A stretch of DNA of 64,000 nt from Dermatophagoides farinae (lineage: Eukaryota; Arthropoda; Arachnida; Sarcoptiformes; Pyroglyphidae): the NCBI RefSeq assembly GCF_024713945.1, contig NW_027461523.1, forward strand, positions 124,001 through 188,000, written 5' to 3'. Below the pieces are notes generated by a model. The model was not told the origin of the DNA. It did no database searches and saw nothing but the letters and a program-made list of their open reading frames with translations. Shown one piece after another: positions 47,658 to 56,946 of this stretch; position 1 is the stretch's first letter, and each line of letters starts with the position of its first letter. The translations under genes and the position numbers were made by a program.

Positions 47658-50270
47658 ATGCCATGGTGGGATGACATTACCAAGAGATTGGTAAGCTAAT
47701 TGATAAATAATTTTTAGGGTTTCAATGTGCTGTATGAATGGCAAATCGAAGCGCTAAAAACATTAGAAAGGGCTGATCAGATGATGACCAAAAATTTTTT
47801 GTATTCTGCTCCGACAGGAGGTGGAAAAACTCTGGTAGCTGATTTGCTCGCTATTCGTAATTTAGAAAGAAATGGCCGGATAATATATTTGATACCGTAC
47901 ATAGCTCTTATCAAACAAAAAGCTAGAGACTTAAAAAAAATTTTTAATGATAGTAACAAAGTGGTTGTTGAACTGTATTTTGGGTCTAAAGACACACTTA
48001 ATAACGATTATGATTTAGCAGTTTGCACTATTGAGCAAGGCACAAAAATTATTCAGAGTATTTTAAAAAAAAAATCTAAGAACAATCGTTTTTATACGAT
48101 CATAATCGATGAGTTCCACACTTTTTTCACACCTGAACGGGGGTTACTACTCGAAAATATGTTGATTAAAACACAGCCCGATGTAACTAACTTGTCTTGC
48201 CAAATTATAGGTATGAGTGCAACATTTCCTAACTTGAACGAGGTAGCCAAATGGTTGAACGCTGCCACTTATCAGTGTAGTTACAGGCCAATTCCGCTAT
48301 TAGAATTTATAGTTTATAGAAATCGCATACATAAAAAAGTCGTTTCAAACCAAATAGTTTCTTTTCAAACTAAAAACTACACATACAGTCCTGAATACTC
48401 TAACAGACATACGGTGAAGCTTTTTGAATTAATAATGGATACGATTAAGTTTAAGGAATTGTCTTGTTTGTGTTTTTGTAGAAGTCGTAGTGAATGCGAA
48501 CTCCTCGCACTGAAGTTTTTAGAGTTTTCAAAATCATCTCCGTTCAATTCAAATGCTTCACTTTTGAAGACTGCAAAAATATTTAGTGAGATAGCTAATT
48601 TGAACTGTGTAAAAGAGAGAAAACAGATGCTGGGTGATCTTTTTTGTAATGGTGTGGCGTTTCATCACAGCGGAATGACCAACGATGAACGTATTTTGAT
48701 TGTAGATTTGTATGCAGACAAGACTATTAAATGTTTGTTTTGCACGACCGGGTTAGCTGCCGGAATGAATCTTCCTGCGCATCGAGTATTTATTAACGGC
48801 ATAAATTTGGGTAAAAGTCAGATGAATTTACTGGACTACAAGCAAATTTCAGGACGAGCTGGTCGTGTGGGCTATTCTGATTTTGGTGAAATTTTTGTTT
48901 TGGTTTCAACGAGCAACGATTTCGAAAGAGCTACAAAGCTGCTGACTGACACAGAATATAATTTAGAATTATCTTCTAGGTCTCTTGAAAAGACTTTATC
49001 GTTAATTTTAGAGACCATTGTAATAAAAAAGAAAATGACTTTGTCAGAATTAGCAGCGTACTCGAAAAAATTCTTTACGTCAATGATTGATTCGGAAACT
49101 ATTGAAACTCCTAATGACCTGTTATGTCAAGCTATAGTCAAGTTAATGAAAGAAATGCGTTTGATCGAAGAGCATAAACATTTAATTGTACCGACTTTCT
49201 TCGGAGAGTGTTGCAGCGACAGTTCGATTATTGACGGGTATTTGCTGGTAAAAGATTTAGAAGAAAGCAAATGGACATTTAGCAGCAACATTACGTTTTT
49301 TTATGCTTGTTGTTCGTTCGAACGTTCAACAAGTTATTTAGAAGCGAACAGAATCTTGTTTGAGCATTTTCTGGGTGTAAATAATATCAGCAAAAACTAC
49401 AAAAAGTTCTCTCGATTTATTCAACTTCATTCGAAATTGAATCAGCACGATATACCAAAGATATATTGGTTATTGACTCTAATTCAACCTAGAGATGTCC
49501 AAGCGTTATACAATTTAGGATTTACATTCATTGAAGATTTCCAACACAGCCTACATATCAACGATTTGGTGACAACTATTGACAAAACTACTTTGGATCG
49601 CACGAAAATTCCACGAGTCGAAGAAACCAATCATTTAAACATTATCAAGCTTGAACGTCTATACATGGCTTTAATAGCTGAAGCATATTTCAGCAAACTT
49701 GTGTCCGTGGATTTTTTGACTAAAAAACTATCCATGTCTGTTGGCGATATTGAAAGTATAATTTTGTTAATCATGAACAATTCAATTTATATTTTCAGAT
49801 TATGTAAAACCCTTGGCTGGACGCATTTTACACGCTCTATTTCGCCCTTGGCACGATCAAGCTACAATTTAATCGCTTATTTCGACACAATTAAGCTTTT
49901 TACCGGCGAAACAGACTATATATTGCTTTACACGTTTTGCAATGAAAAGATATATCGCATTGAAGATTTTTTAAATGCCACTTACTATGACTTTCATAAA
50001 ATTTTTGATCTCACTTATGCACGATCAAGTTATTTAAAAGAAGAAGTTGAAAAAAAATCTATGAACGCTTTTATTTTATCTAGACTGGTGTTGTCTTATT
50101 TATCTAGCAAGTTCAGCAAGCTTACGTCGCAAAACATTAACGTTGACGATCGAAACTTATTGGGCGAAATTAAAGATTATCTGGATTCAAAGTCTGATTT
50201 TCTCAAAATCAAAATTCAGCCTTCTCAAAGCGGTTCAATTAGTGGCGAAAAAAAAAAAAAAATTTTTTAA
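47658..50270 (+). CDS. HELQ/Hel308-type superfamily 2 DNA helicase
   Basis: Exon 1 is 47658-47690 and exon 2 is 47718-50270, giving 861 residues. Motifs: LYEWQIEAL (Q-motif), Walker A SAPTGGGKT at about 40-49, IIIDEFH (DExH), GMSATFPN (III), GVAFHHSGMTNDER, CTTGLAAGMNLPAHRVFI (V), and QISGRAGRVGYSDFGE (VI). This set and the following winged-helix and Sec63/ratchet-like part match HELQ and the helicase half of POLQ; there is no polymerase domain in frame or immediately downstream, so HELQ is favoured. It would act in replication-fork repair or end joining. Exon 1 codes only 11 residues (MPWWDDITKRL) and joins to the Q-motif through a 27-nt intron. The C-terminus ends in a run of 15 A residues. 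Confidence 0.85.
47691..47717 (+). other. Intron, 27 nt, in the HELQ-like gene
   Basis: GTAAGC donor, TTTTTAG acceptor, phase 0; it puts an ATG 11 codons before the conserved helicase start. Confidence 0.85.
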
Positions 50271-50323
50271 ATTTGGATTCGCTGTTTGATTGTTAGCAAA
50301 GCATTTAAAAGTTACAAATAATT

Positions 50324-51328
50324 ATGCAAACTTCAAAAAAATGCTGTGACATATTAGCTTTGTCATCTATAGGTGTGGGTATTTTTTTTGCTGGTGTTCT
50401 GGTAGGACGCAAGTTTAGATGGGATTTTTTGAAGTTTTATTCTAAAAAGCTTAACGACGAATGCCCAGGACTTGGTTCTGAAGAAGCTGGATTGTCCGAT
50501 AAGTGCAAAGGATGTCCAAATCAAGCTGAATGCGCTAGTGGAAACGCGGAGTCTAAAGCAGATTTACACGAAAAATTGACTCACGCAATTAGTGAGAAAT
50601 TCTTAAATGTAAAGAAAGTGTTTTTATCCATGTCCGGTAAAGGAGGCGTTGGGAAAAGTTCAATAGCAGTGCAAGTTGCTTACGAACTAGCAGAGCGAGG
50701 TTTCAAGGTTGGCTTACTTGACATTGACATTTGCGGACCTAGCATCCCGAGAATGTCAAATACAGCTGACAAAGATGTCATCAAACTTGCTTCTGGTTGG
50801 CAACCAATCAAAGTGTCGGAAAATTTAAAGGTCATCTCCGTTGGCCATTTACTAAATAACGAAAATGAAGCAATCATTTGGCGAGGCCCAAAGAAATCAG
50901 CGTTAATTAAACAATTTTTGATAGACGTCAACTGGGGTGATTTAGATTATCTAATGATCGACACGTCGCCCGGTACTTCTGACGAACATTTGTCAATAGT
51001 TAGTTATTTACAAAAAATCAATAACATTCAAGCAATTATAGTTACACTGCCGCCGAAAGTTTGCATTTTGGATGTTAAAAAGCAAATCAACTTTTGTCAC
51101 GCCACTGGCTTGAAAATTTGCGGAATCGTAACCAACATGGTAAACTCAATTTTCGATCAAGGGCTCGAGGACAACATACTCGACCTGTGTAAAGAAACGA
51201 ATCTTCCACTCATTGGATGTATCGAAATGTCGAAAGACATTCTCTCAGCTGGAGAGCATGGCACTCAACTTAACAAAAACTCGTCAGCCTATCCTTCGCT
51301 TAGAGCTTTGGTTAACAAAATAATATGA
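50324..51328 (+). CDS. NBP35: Fe-S scaffold NBP35, membrane-anchored form
   Basis: 334 residues. A predicted transmembrane segment (about residues 9-28, ILALSSIGVGIFFAGVLVG) precedes the Nbp35 N-terminal cluster motif with cysteines 47, 61, 64 and 70 in the CPG...CxxCPNQxxC arrangement. The deviant Walker A SGKGGVGKS is at 104-112, followed by GLLDIDICGPSIPRM and MIDTSPGTSDEHL. Nbp35 builds 4Fe-4S clusters for cytosolic and nuclear proteins. Toxoplasma NBP35 is also reported to be held on the mitochondrial outer membrane by an N-terminal segment, which supports an apicomplexan origin. The C-terminal CPxC pair, normally after the NMSG element, is absent: the sequence goes from GIVTNMVNSIFDQ straight on. 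Confidence 0.9.
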   Translation: MQTSKKCCDILALSSIGVGIFFAGVLVGRKFRWDFLKFYSKKLNDECPGLGSEEAGLSDKCKGCPNQAECASGNAESKADLHEKLTHAISEKFLNVKKVFLSMSGKGGVGKSSIAVQVAYELAERGFKVGLLDIDICGPSIPRMSNTADKDVIKLASGWQPIKVSENLKVISVGHLLNNENEAIIWRGPKKSALIKQFLIDVNWGDLDYLMIDTSPGTSDEHLSIVSYLQKINNIQAIIVTLPPKVCILDVKKQINFCHATGLKICGIVTNMVNSIFDQGLEDNILDLCKETNLPLIGCIEMSKDILSAGEHGTQLNKNSSAYPSLRALVNKII

Positions 51329-51378
51329 CCCGGAACACGTTAATTTCGAAGTTCACTTTTTGCAAAATAAAATATGAA

Positions 51379-53223
51379 TCACCTAAAACGAGCTTTATGC
51401 TTCATGATTTGTTTGTATAAATTTTTTTTATCGCTGTAGTTGAGAGCCGGAGTGAAAATGTCAATCATCAGACCTTCTTCTTCGAACGACTCGAGAAGTT
51501 TGGAATATATGGCAATGAGCTCAATAATGAGCGTTAAAACGAGATCTTTAATTTCTTTACGAAGATTTTCATTTTCGTAGGCTTCAACTAAATATTTAAA
51601 CAGTTTGATAATTTCTGGCTCTCCGGATTGTATGTGTTTTTTTAAGTTGTGTCTATTGATAAAGTTTTTGCAAGTTATAATTTTTACCAGCAGCTTTGAG
51701 AGTTGTTCAAATTCCTCATTCAAGCCTGCTGCTTGTATTTCTGACGAAAATTTATCGATAGCGATTTTTGTGCTTCGAAGATAAGCCTCGACCATCCAAG
51801 TATGTTTCCCTACGATTTCATCTTGGTTTTTCAATTTGCAGTATTCTTGAACGGACAAGCACAGACATATGATTTTTAAAATAATATGCGGCGCTAACCG
51901 ATTTTTTACAGACAAGTTCAAACATACTTTTTTGAGTTCATCGAATAGTTCCACTATGATATTGACACTTATGTGTGTCAATAAGCTGCTCAGAACATCT
52001 ATGACGCTTAAAAGAAACTCAGGCAAAATTTTGTTATATTGACGAAGCTCGCTTATGCAAAAAACAAAGATTTTTGTCAACAAGTCCTTTTTTCTGCTTT
52101 CAAAAATTTTCATGTTGCTAAACACAAGTCCTTCGGAAACCTCTTTAATGACTTTTTTCTCTTTCTTCTTGTTGTTACTTTGTACGGCTTTACGAATTTC
52201 AACGACGTTTAACTTTCGAGCTTTGAGCTCCTGGGCAGTTCGCTCTGACTTTTGGTCAAGCTGCAAAGCTTTCAAACCGTCGATCAACTTTATGTTTATG
52301 TTTACGTTTCGTTTATTTTTATTTGCGTAGGACAAAATCATGGGCACCAGCATAATTGACAACGACAGAGAAATGTCATATTGTAAGCATTGCTTGACCG
52401 TTTCGCCAAAGGTGTGTACACTCTGATTAATTGTAGCGTTTTCGTCGACTTGAGGCGCAATGAAATAATAGAAGTTGAACACGCTTCGGAGGAGCTCTTC
52501 ACGGTAGTTTGTATTTACTCCTGACAACAGCAATGCTATAAACGCCTCAGACAAATTTTGTAGCAGCGAGTCTCTGCTTGAAAAATCATTGTTTTTCTCC
52601 GTAATAGAATCGCGGTATAAAAATTTTAAATGCAGGTTTAGAAATCTAGAATAAGCGTCCAACAAGTGAGATTCGAATTGAACCTGCAAATTGATCTTGT
52701 GCTTCTTACCTGTTGAATTTTGTTCTTTGTTTTTGTCGTGTTCTATCATTTTGTACGACGGCACAATGTGAGCAAACAACTTGCAAATCGCAATAAACAC
52801 GATATAGTATTTAAGAGCCTCCTTTTCATTTGACAAAATTTTTTTAGACCGTATATATGTCAGGTACTCTAAGGGGATTTCGACTAAAAAAAATTTTTTT
52901 TCCGTATCACTCAAGATTGACGCGCAAATTTCATTCACCTCATCAACAAAAGCAAACTGTTTAGAGTAAAACGCTTCGCGTCTTTCCAACAACTTCTTCC
53001 GGTTTTCCGCTGACAAAAATGGGTCGATTTCCGTCAGATTCAACGTAGGCACGTTGGACCTAGTTTTTTTAGTAAATGGCTCTGACTCTTCCTCGACTAG
53101 TAAATTTTTTATTTTTTCATTGGCGTTTTGATAATTTCGCTTAAAGGCGGTCATCTCAGCCTCAATGTAGTCATCATGCTCGAAAGTCATACGATTAGAA
53201 CTTTTTTTATTTTTTACTTGCAT
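51379..53223 (-). CDS. NOC3: Nucleolar complex protein NOC3
   Basis: 614 residues. The N-terminal third is polar; from about 130 it reads FLVEIPLEYLTYIRSKK...YYIVFIAICKLFAHIVPSYKM, close to the NOC3 consensus in which the LxxIxP-type repeat and IVPSYKI are conserved. The rest is a helical-repeat protein of the CBF/Mak21-NOC3 type, with HTWMVEAYLR-type helices. NOC3 with NOC2 accompanies maturing pre-60S particles from nucleolus to nucleoplasm and is also linked to replication licensing in yeast. The start ATG at 53223 is the only plausible one; the lysine-rich N-terminus may carry nuclear localisation. The fit is by motif and composition, and NOC1/NOC4 relatives are the main alternative. Confidence 0.7.
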   Translation of the reverse strand: MQVKNKKSSNRMTFEHDDYIEAEMTAFKRNYQNANEKIKNLLVEEESEPFTKKTRSNVPTLNLTEIDPFLSAENRKKLLERREAFYSKQFAFVDEVNEICASILSDTEKKFFLVEIPLEYLTYIRSKKILSNEKEALKYYIVFIAICKLFAHIVPSYKMIEHDKNKEQNSTGKKHKINLQVQFESHLLDAYSRFLNLHLKFLYRDSITEKNNDFSSRDSLLQNLSEAFIALLLSGVNTNYREELLRSVFNFYYFIAPQVDENATINQSVHTFGETVKQCLQYDISLSLSIMLVPMILSYANKNKRNVNINIKLIDGLKALQLDQKSERTAQELKARKLNVVEIRKAVQSNNKKKEKKVIKEVSEGLVFSNMKIFESRKKDLLTKIFVFCISELRQYNKILPEFLLSVIDVLSSLLTHISVNIIVELFDELKKVCLNLSVKNRLAPHIILKIICLCLSVQEYCKLKNQDEIVGKHTWMVEAYLRSTKIAIDKFSSEIQAAGLNEEFEQLSKLLVKIITCKNFINRHNLKKHIQSGEPEIIKLFKYLVEAYENENLRKEIKDLVLTLIIELIAIYSKLLESFEEEGLMIDIFTPALNYSDKKNLYKQIMKHKARFR

Positions 53224-53304
53224 TGATTCGCATATTTACGTAGAATTCAATGTATTCTTCCAAAAATTATGAATCCCATAAAAAAAGACTAAGATAAATT
53301 TTTC

Positions 53305-53674
53305 TCAAATTGTTAATTTATTAAAATGATTGATATTTTCTATTTGAACCCTTGCCCAAGACAACAAATCGGAAAAAGGTATTTTTTTTAATTTTTGTAT
53401 TCGCTGGTTCGCTGAGCTTTTTTCTCGATTTTCGTATATTTCTGCTAAGTTAATAAAATTATTGTTTTTTTCTGAGTTCTTTGGCTCTAAATAATCAATT
53501 GGAGTTTGTAATAGCGTGAGTATACATTCGCGTAGCTGTATATTTAGTTCCTAATCAAAAGATCAGCTAAAATGAATACTTACAATAAGCTGTTGACAAA
53601 CTGTTTCTTTTTTCTACAAGTAAGTCATTTAGTTCTGCATAAAATTCAGTCAGCTTTTTATTTAAAAAATACAT
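53305..53674 (-). CDS. Small gene with one intron and a reading-frame conflict, possibly a Mediator-type subunit
   Basis: Exon 1, 53584-53674, codes MYFLNKKLTEFYAELNDLL then EKRNSLSTAY; exon 2, 53305-53550, codes ELNIQLRECILTLLQTPIDYLEP and ends IPFSDLLSWARVQIENINHFNKL. Both read as helical, natural-looking protein. A 33-nt intron with GTAAGT and GATTAG fits the local style. But exon 1 ends in phase 1 and exon 2 is open only in phase 0, so the spliced message meets TGA at the junction; skipping one T restores the frame and gives 111 residues. IPFSDLLSWA faintly recalls Mediator subunit 4, which is a weak hint. Exon boundaries could be different, and no single splice I tried solves the frame. 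Confidence 0.4.
53551..53583 (-). other. Candidate intron, 33 nt
   Basis: Minus strand GTAAGTATTC ... TTGATTAG. It leaves a frame conflict at the junction (TAT then TGA). Confidence 0.4.
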
Positions 53675-53784
53675 AATTTGTCACTATTATATAGTCAGAG
53701 CGAGCATTTAAAGAGAATAATAAAAAAAGTTTTGGCAAAAAATGTTTTTTTATTTGGTGTCAAAATATATAAAACAAGGTAGAA

Positions 53785-55128
53785 ATGATAAATCTAGACG
53801 AGCAGAAAGAAGAAATTATTTCAACAGATACTTCGGAGGTAAATGAAAACAAAACTGAATCTAGCAATTCTAAAAAGATTGAAAGACTAAATACGTCTGA
53901 TGGGTCAGAGATTAGTCTCGAGAGTTCAAAATGCCAGTCGCAAGAAGATGAAACTGTAGAGGACACTGAAACCCCAAAAACAGTAGACGAAACTCCAGCA
54001 GACACTAGTGAAGAAGCTTCTAAAAAAAATGAAGAAGAAAAAACTGAGTTGGGCCGAAAGAGACTTATGAAAAATTCTAAAACCTCTTCGCCGAAACAAG
54101 CTCGCGTAATTGTTGAAAATAAAGACCAAGCATTGCTCAAGCAGTTGGAGTACTATTTGAGCGACAAAAATTTGGTTTCAGACAAGTTTTTCTACGAGAA
54201 AATTTCGAGCGATCCAGAAAACTGGCTATCGTTCAAATACATTTTATCATGCAAACGTATCAAAGCTTTGGGTGCTTCGAAGGATGACATAATCCAAGCA
54301 TGTGAAAAGAGCGTTTTGATTGAAACTTGCGCAACTGGAATTCGCCGAAAGAACAGCCAGCCTCTTCCCGCTTTTCAACCGCAGAGGTCTGCGCACGAGG
54401 ACTTCGGCTATGTTAAGTTTCACGAGGCAGGTGTGATGCTGAAACTGACTTGTTCTGTGAAAAACCTAGAGTTCGAAAAAATAAAGCTTTCGTTAGCAAA
54501 AAGAGTGGCCGAACTAAAAGGCTTGCCAAGCGAAGAAGTGGACAACGCCAGTTGGGGCAAACACGTGCATTTCGTTTCGATTGTATCCGACTCGAACGTT
54601 GCTTACGCCTATTTAGTGTCATTTGAAAATGATTTAGAAATCATAAAAAATCTTACTGAATTTACAGTTGAGGACAATATTATAAATGTGAGCGTTATTA
54701 CCAAAAAACAAGATGCTAAGCAAGCAATTAAAAGTTTGACTAGAATGGTGGCGAATCGCCGTCTGGGTATTTTAAAGAAGTTAAATAATCAAAAGAAAAG
54801 CTTAGATGTTCCCGACCAAAAACTGAATATTGGAAATTTTGTTTTCAACAATCTCGACCACTTACAGGTGTGCATAGTTGAGATTCTTTACGCTTTTGAA
54901 GTAGGTTCGAGTGTGAACAAGCGAACTCACAGCATAATTCTTGAGCTGATAAAATATCTGCCGGATAATTTCATTGACTCTGAACAAATAAAAGACATCA
55001 TCATTGGAGAAGAGAAAAATTATCGTGTTCCAACGGCAGTCATGAATGACGGAACAACTGTAACGATTCCATACCTCACTGCGATTACTTGTCTCGCTAA
55101 AAAACTGGAAAACGATTCTAACAATTGA
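53785..55128 (+). CDS. SSB: La-motif RNA-binding protein (La/SSB)
   Basis: 447 residues. An acidic, disordered N-terminus of about 100 residues is followed by a La motif at about 113-200: LLKQLEYYLSDKNLVSDKFFYEKI (the human protein has LLEHLEYYFSDYYLPRDKFL), WLSFKYILSCKRIKALG, IIQACEKSVLIE, and IRRKNSQPLP. The middle (about 235-320) has RRM-like strands (FVSIVSDSNVAYAYLVSFEND), and the C-terminal 120 residues are a helical domain I do not recognise. La binds UUU-OH ends of RNA polymerase III transcripts. The N-terminus is longer than usual, and the RNP motifs of the central RRM are weak, so a La-related protein is the alternative. Confidence 0.85.
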   Translation: MINLDEQKEEIISTDTSEVNENKTESSNSKKIERLNTSDGSEISLESSKCQSQEDETVEDTETPKTVDETPADTSEEASKKNEEEKTELGRKRLMKNSKTSSPKQARVIVENKDQALLKQLEYYLSDKNLVSDKFFYEKISSDPENWLSFKYILSCKRIKALGASKDDIIQACEKSVLIETCATGIRRKNSQPLPAFQPQRSAHEDFGYVKFHEAGVMLKLTCSVKNLEFEKIKLSLAKRVAELKGLPSEEVDNASWGKHVHFVSIVSDSNVAYAYLVSFENDLEIIKNLTEFTVEDNIINVSVITKKQDAKQAIKSLTRMVANRRLGILKKLNNQKKSLDVPDQKLNIGNFVFNNLDHLQVCIVEILYAFEVGSSVNKRTHSIILELIKYLPDNFIDSEQIKDIIIGEEKNYRVPTAVMNDGTTVTIPYLTAITCLAKKLENDSNN

Positions 55129-55214
55129 TTGGTCGAGTTTCGAATAAATTTTTAATTGGGTCTTGCTTAAACTTTATTCATTTTCAATTATAATGGTTTA
55201 AATGCGATTGTAAA

Positions 55215-56186
55215 TTAAACGAGCATGTCGCTATTTGTATTCTGCCGGTTATGTCGTGCTTTTTTTAAGCGCTTGCGATCGACAACAATCCAATCAACAC
55301 AGCAGCTCGATTTTGCTTCTTCGGATTTGTTTTCAATTTGATTCGCGATATACTTGTAAGTAGTTATGTCTTGTACGATAAAGTAGATGTGCAAAATCAA
55401 CAAATGAAACAGCAAAAACAGCAGTATCAGGTTCAGTACAAGATCTGCAATCAGAACGCCCAGTATGTATTTAACAGTCGTTCCGGAAATATTGTATGAC
55501 GACGAAACAATCGACAGAAGACATTTCACAATTACAAACACCAGTGTAGCCAAGAAACACTTATAATTGATTCTTCCAATGCAATTGTTAAGCCAACGAC
55601 AGTGGTGATCAAACCCGTCAACACACTTGTTGCATTTAGAACAATGTCTGGAATTATTTTTAACAAGCCCGCAGTACGCACATAAAGCGTAGTATTGTTT
55701 TTCTTCATCTTCTAATGTTTTTTTGAACTCATCCTTTCCTTCTACGCCCACAAGAGGGTCGGAAGCATCGACATTCGTGACCTCGAACATAGATAAAAGT
55801 GTGATCAAGATGACTATAATGTATGCGATTTGAACGTATATGTATATAGGTGACTTTGCAACTAAGTTTATTGCTAGACTGTCCAAAGTTATAAAGATAA
55901 TAATAAAAACGTCTGCGACAGCCTGATAAGGCTCAAACGGCTTGGAGAAACCGTTTCTGTGAACTTTATTTTGGTTTTTCAAATAATATAATTGTTTTTG
56001 GTGGCGCAACTCCGATAAAAGTTTGCATTTTTTTGCATCTCGCAAAGGCAGCAATCTCAATATTACTGAGAACTTGTTTGCTGGTTTGTCTAGCTGCGCA
56101 AATTCCCGGATTTTACTCACGTCGTTTTGATCAGCTTTAGCTTCTCTTACCTTCAGTACGTCATAGTCCGATGAGGTAGAACTCAT
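55215..56186 (-). CDS. DHHC palmitoyltransferase
   Basis: 323 residues. Four hydrophobic segments are visible: two near 90-135 ([18 protein letters not shown] and [20 protein letters not shown]), two after the cysteine-rich domain ([15 protein letters not shown] and [22 protein letters not shown]). The DHHC-CRD is complete: [20 protein letters not shown], then DHHC at 193-196 and RWLNNCIG. The enzyme S-acylates cysteines on cytosolic proteins. The N-terminal 85 residues are polar, which gives few clues on location. Apicomplexans have many DHHC enzymes on Golgi, plasma and rhoptry membranes, so the exact substrate is unknown. No intron is needed. Confidence 0.95.
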   Translation of the reverse strand: MSSTSSDYDVLKVREAKADQNDVSKIREFAQLDKPANKFSVILRLLPLRDAKKCKLLSELRHQKQLYYLKNQNKVHRNGFSKPFEPYQAVADVFIIIFITLDSLAINLVAKSPIYIYVQIAYIIVILITLLSMFEVTNVDASDPLVGVEGKDEFKKTLEDEEKQYYALCAYCGLVKNNSRHCSKCNKCVDGFDHHCRWLNNCIGRINYKCFLATLVFVIVKCLLSIVSSSYNISGTTVKYILGVLIADLVLNLILLFLLFHLLILHIYFIVQDITTYKYIANQIENKSEEAKSSCCVDWIVVDRKRLKKARHNRQNTNSDMLV

Positions 56187-56489
56187 TGTAGCAAATCAGT
56201 AATAGTTATGTAAAGCAAAAAATGATCTAAAATTCTGTGCGAAAAAAATTCAAGATACTGCGATGCAAACTGACTGAGGAAAACCTAAACAAAGCTTCAA
56301 TTTAAAATCTCAATATCTCAGTTATTCTAGCAAATGTTTAGTTTGGTTACGCCTCAACGAGCTGAACAGTGAAATAAATTATTATTAATTAGCGATTAAA
56401 TAAAACCAAATGGCCGATTCGCATTATTTTCCCCACTCATCGTTAACAAATACAAAGATAATTATGATCTAAAAAATGTAATCGACGAC
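56187..56489. other. Intergenic region with possible missed 5' end
   Basis: About 303 bp between divergent genes. An ATG at 56410 opens MADSHYFPHSSL, and the frame of the next gene is open upstream to about 56,400 (NKYKDNYDLKNVIDD before its ATG), but the two differ by 2 in phase. No clear intron joins them. Confidence 0.4.
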
Positions 56490-56876
56490 ATGAGCTTGCT
56501 TATTTTGCCATTTTCATTTTTAAATAATTTCAATATACAAAAACTCAAACGGGAAATATCTCCGTTGATTGGTATCTATAGCTACGACACGTTTCGCGAA
56601 GTTTTTAAAATGATTTCAGCTGTTTATTATAAAGGAGATGAAAACAACTTAGATGATGAGGATTGGGAGTTTGTTTCATTTATCAGTCAAAAAAAAAACA
56701 GTATCAGTCGCGTATACTTTATCGTTGACAAATTTTTTTTAGGTCTAGAAAAACAAAAACATAAAGAAGAAACTAGCTACCTTGGAGAAGAGTCAGAATA
56801 CGTTGCATTTTTCACTCAAGCTCTGAAGGTGTTTTGTAAATATTTAACGGCAGAGCTGGTGATTGAATATATTTAA
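56490..56876 (+). CDS. Small hypothetical protein
   Basis: 128 residues from the ATG at 56490. It is mostly helical with mixed aromatic and charged residues (NIQKLKREI, YSYDTFREVFKMISAVYY, EDWEFVSFI) and ends with a hydrophobic helix (FCKYLTAELVIEYI). I do not recognise it. The frame stays open for about 30 codons before the ATG with natural-looking sequence but no start codon, so the true N-terminus may come from an upstream exon. It precedes the repeat-rich gene by 70 bp on the same strand. Confidence 0.5.
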   Translation: MSLLILPFSFLNNFNIQKLKREISPLIGIYSYDTFREVFKMISAVYYKGDENNLDDEDWEFVSFISQKKNSISRVYFIVDKFFLGLEKQKHKEETSYLGEESEYVAFFTQALKVFCKYLTAELVIEYI

Positions 56877-56946
56877 ATTTTATCAAAATATAGTGCAATT
56901 AAAAATTAAAAAGTAGGCGAAACCTGTTTTGCTCAGTCTTCATTTG

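Noticed and set aside
47658-51328. A full POLQ (helicase plus polymerase) gene
   Set aside because: No polymerase domain follows the helicase; the next gene is NBP35 on its own ATG.
53567-53583. A 17-nt intron (GTAAGT...TTTTAG) in the small minus-strand gene
   Set aside because: It would be much shorter than all others here, and the frame after it hits TAA within eight codons.
53760-54622. Long minus-strand ORFs opposite the La gene, serine- and phenylalanine-rich
   Set aside because: They mirror the acidic, Glu/Ser/Lys-rich coding strand of La and contain no domain; typical shadow ORFs.
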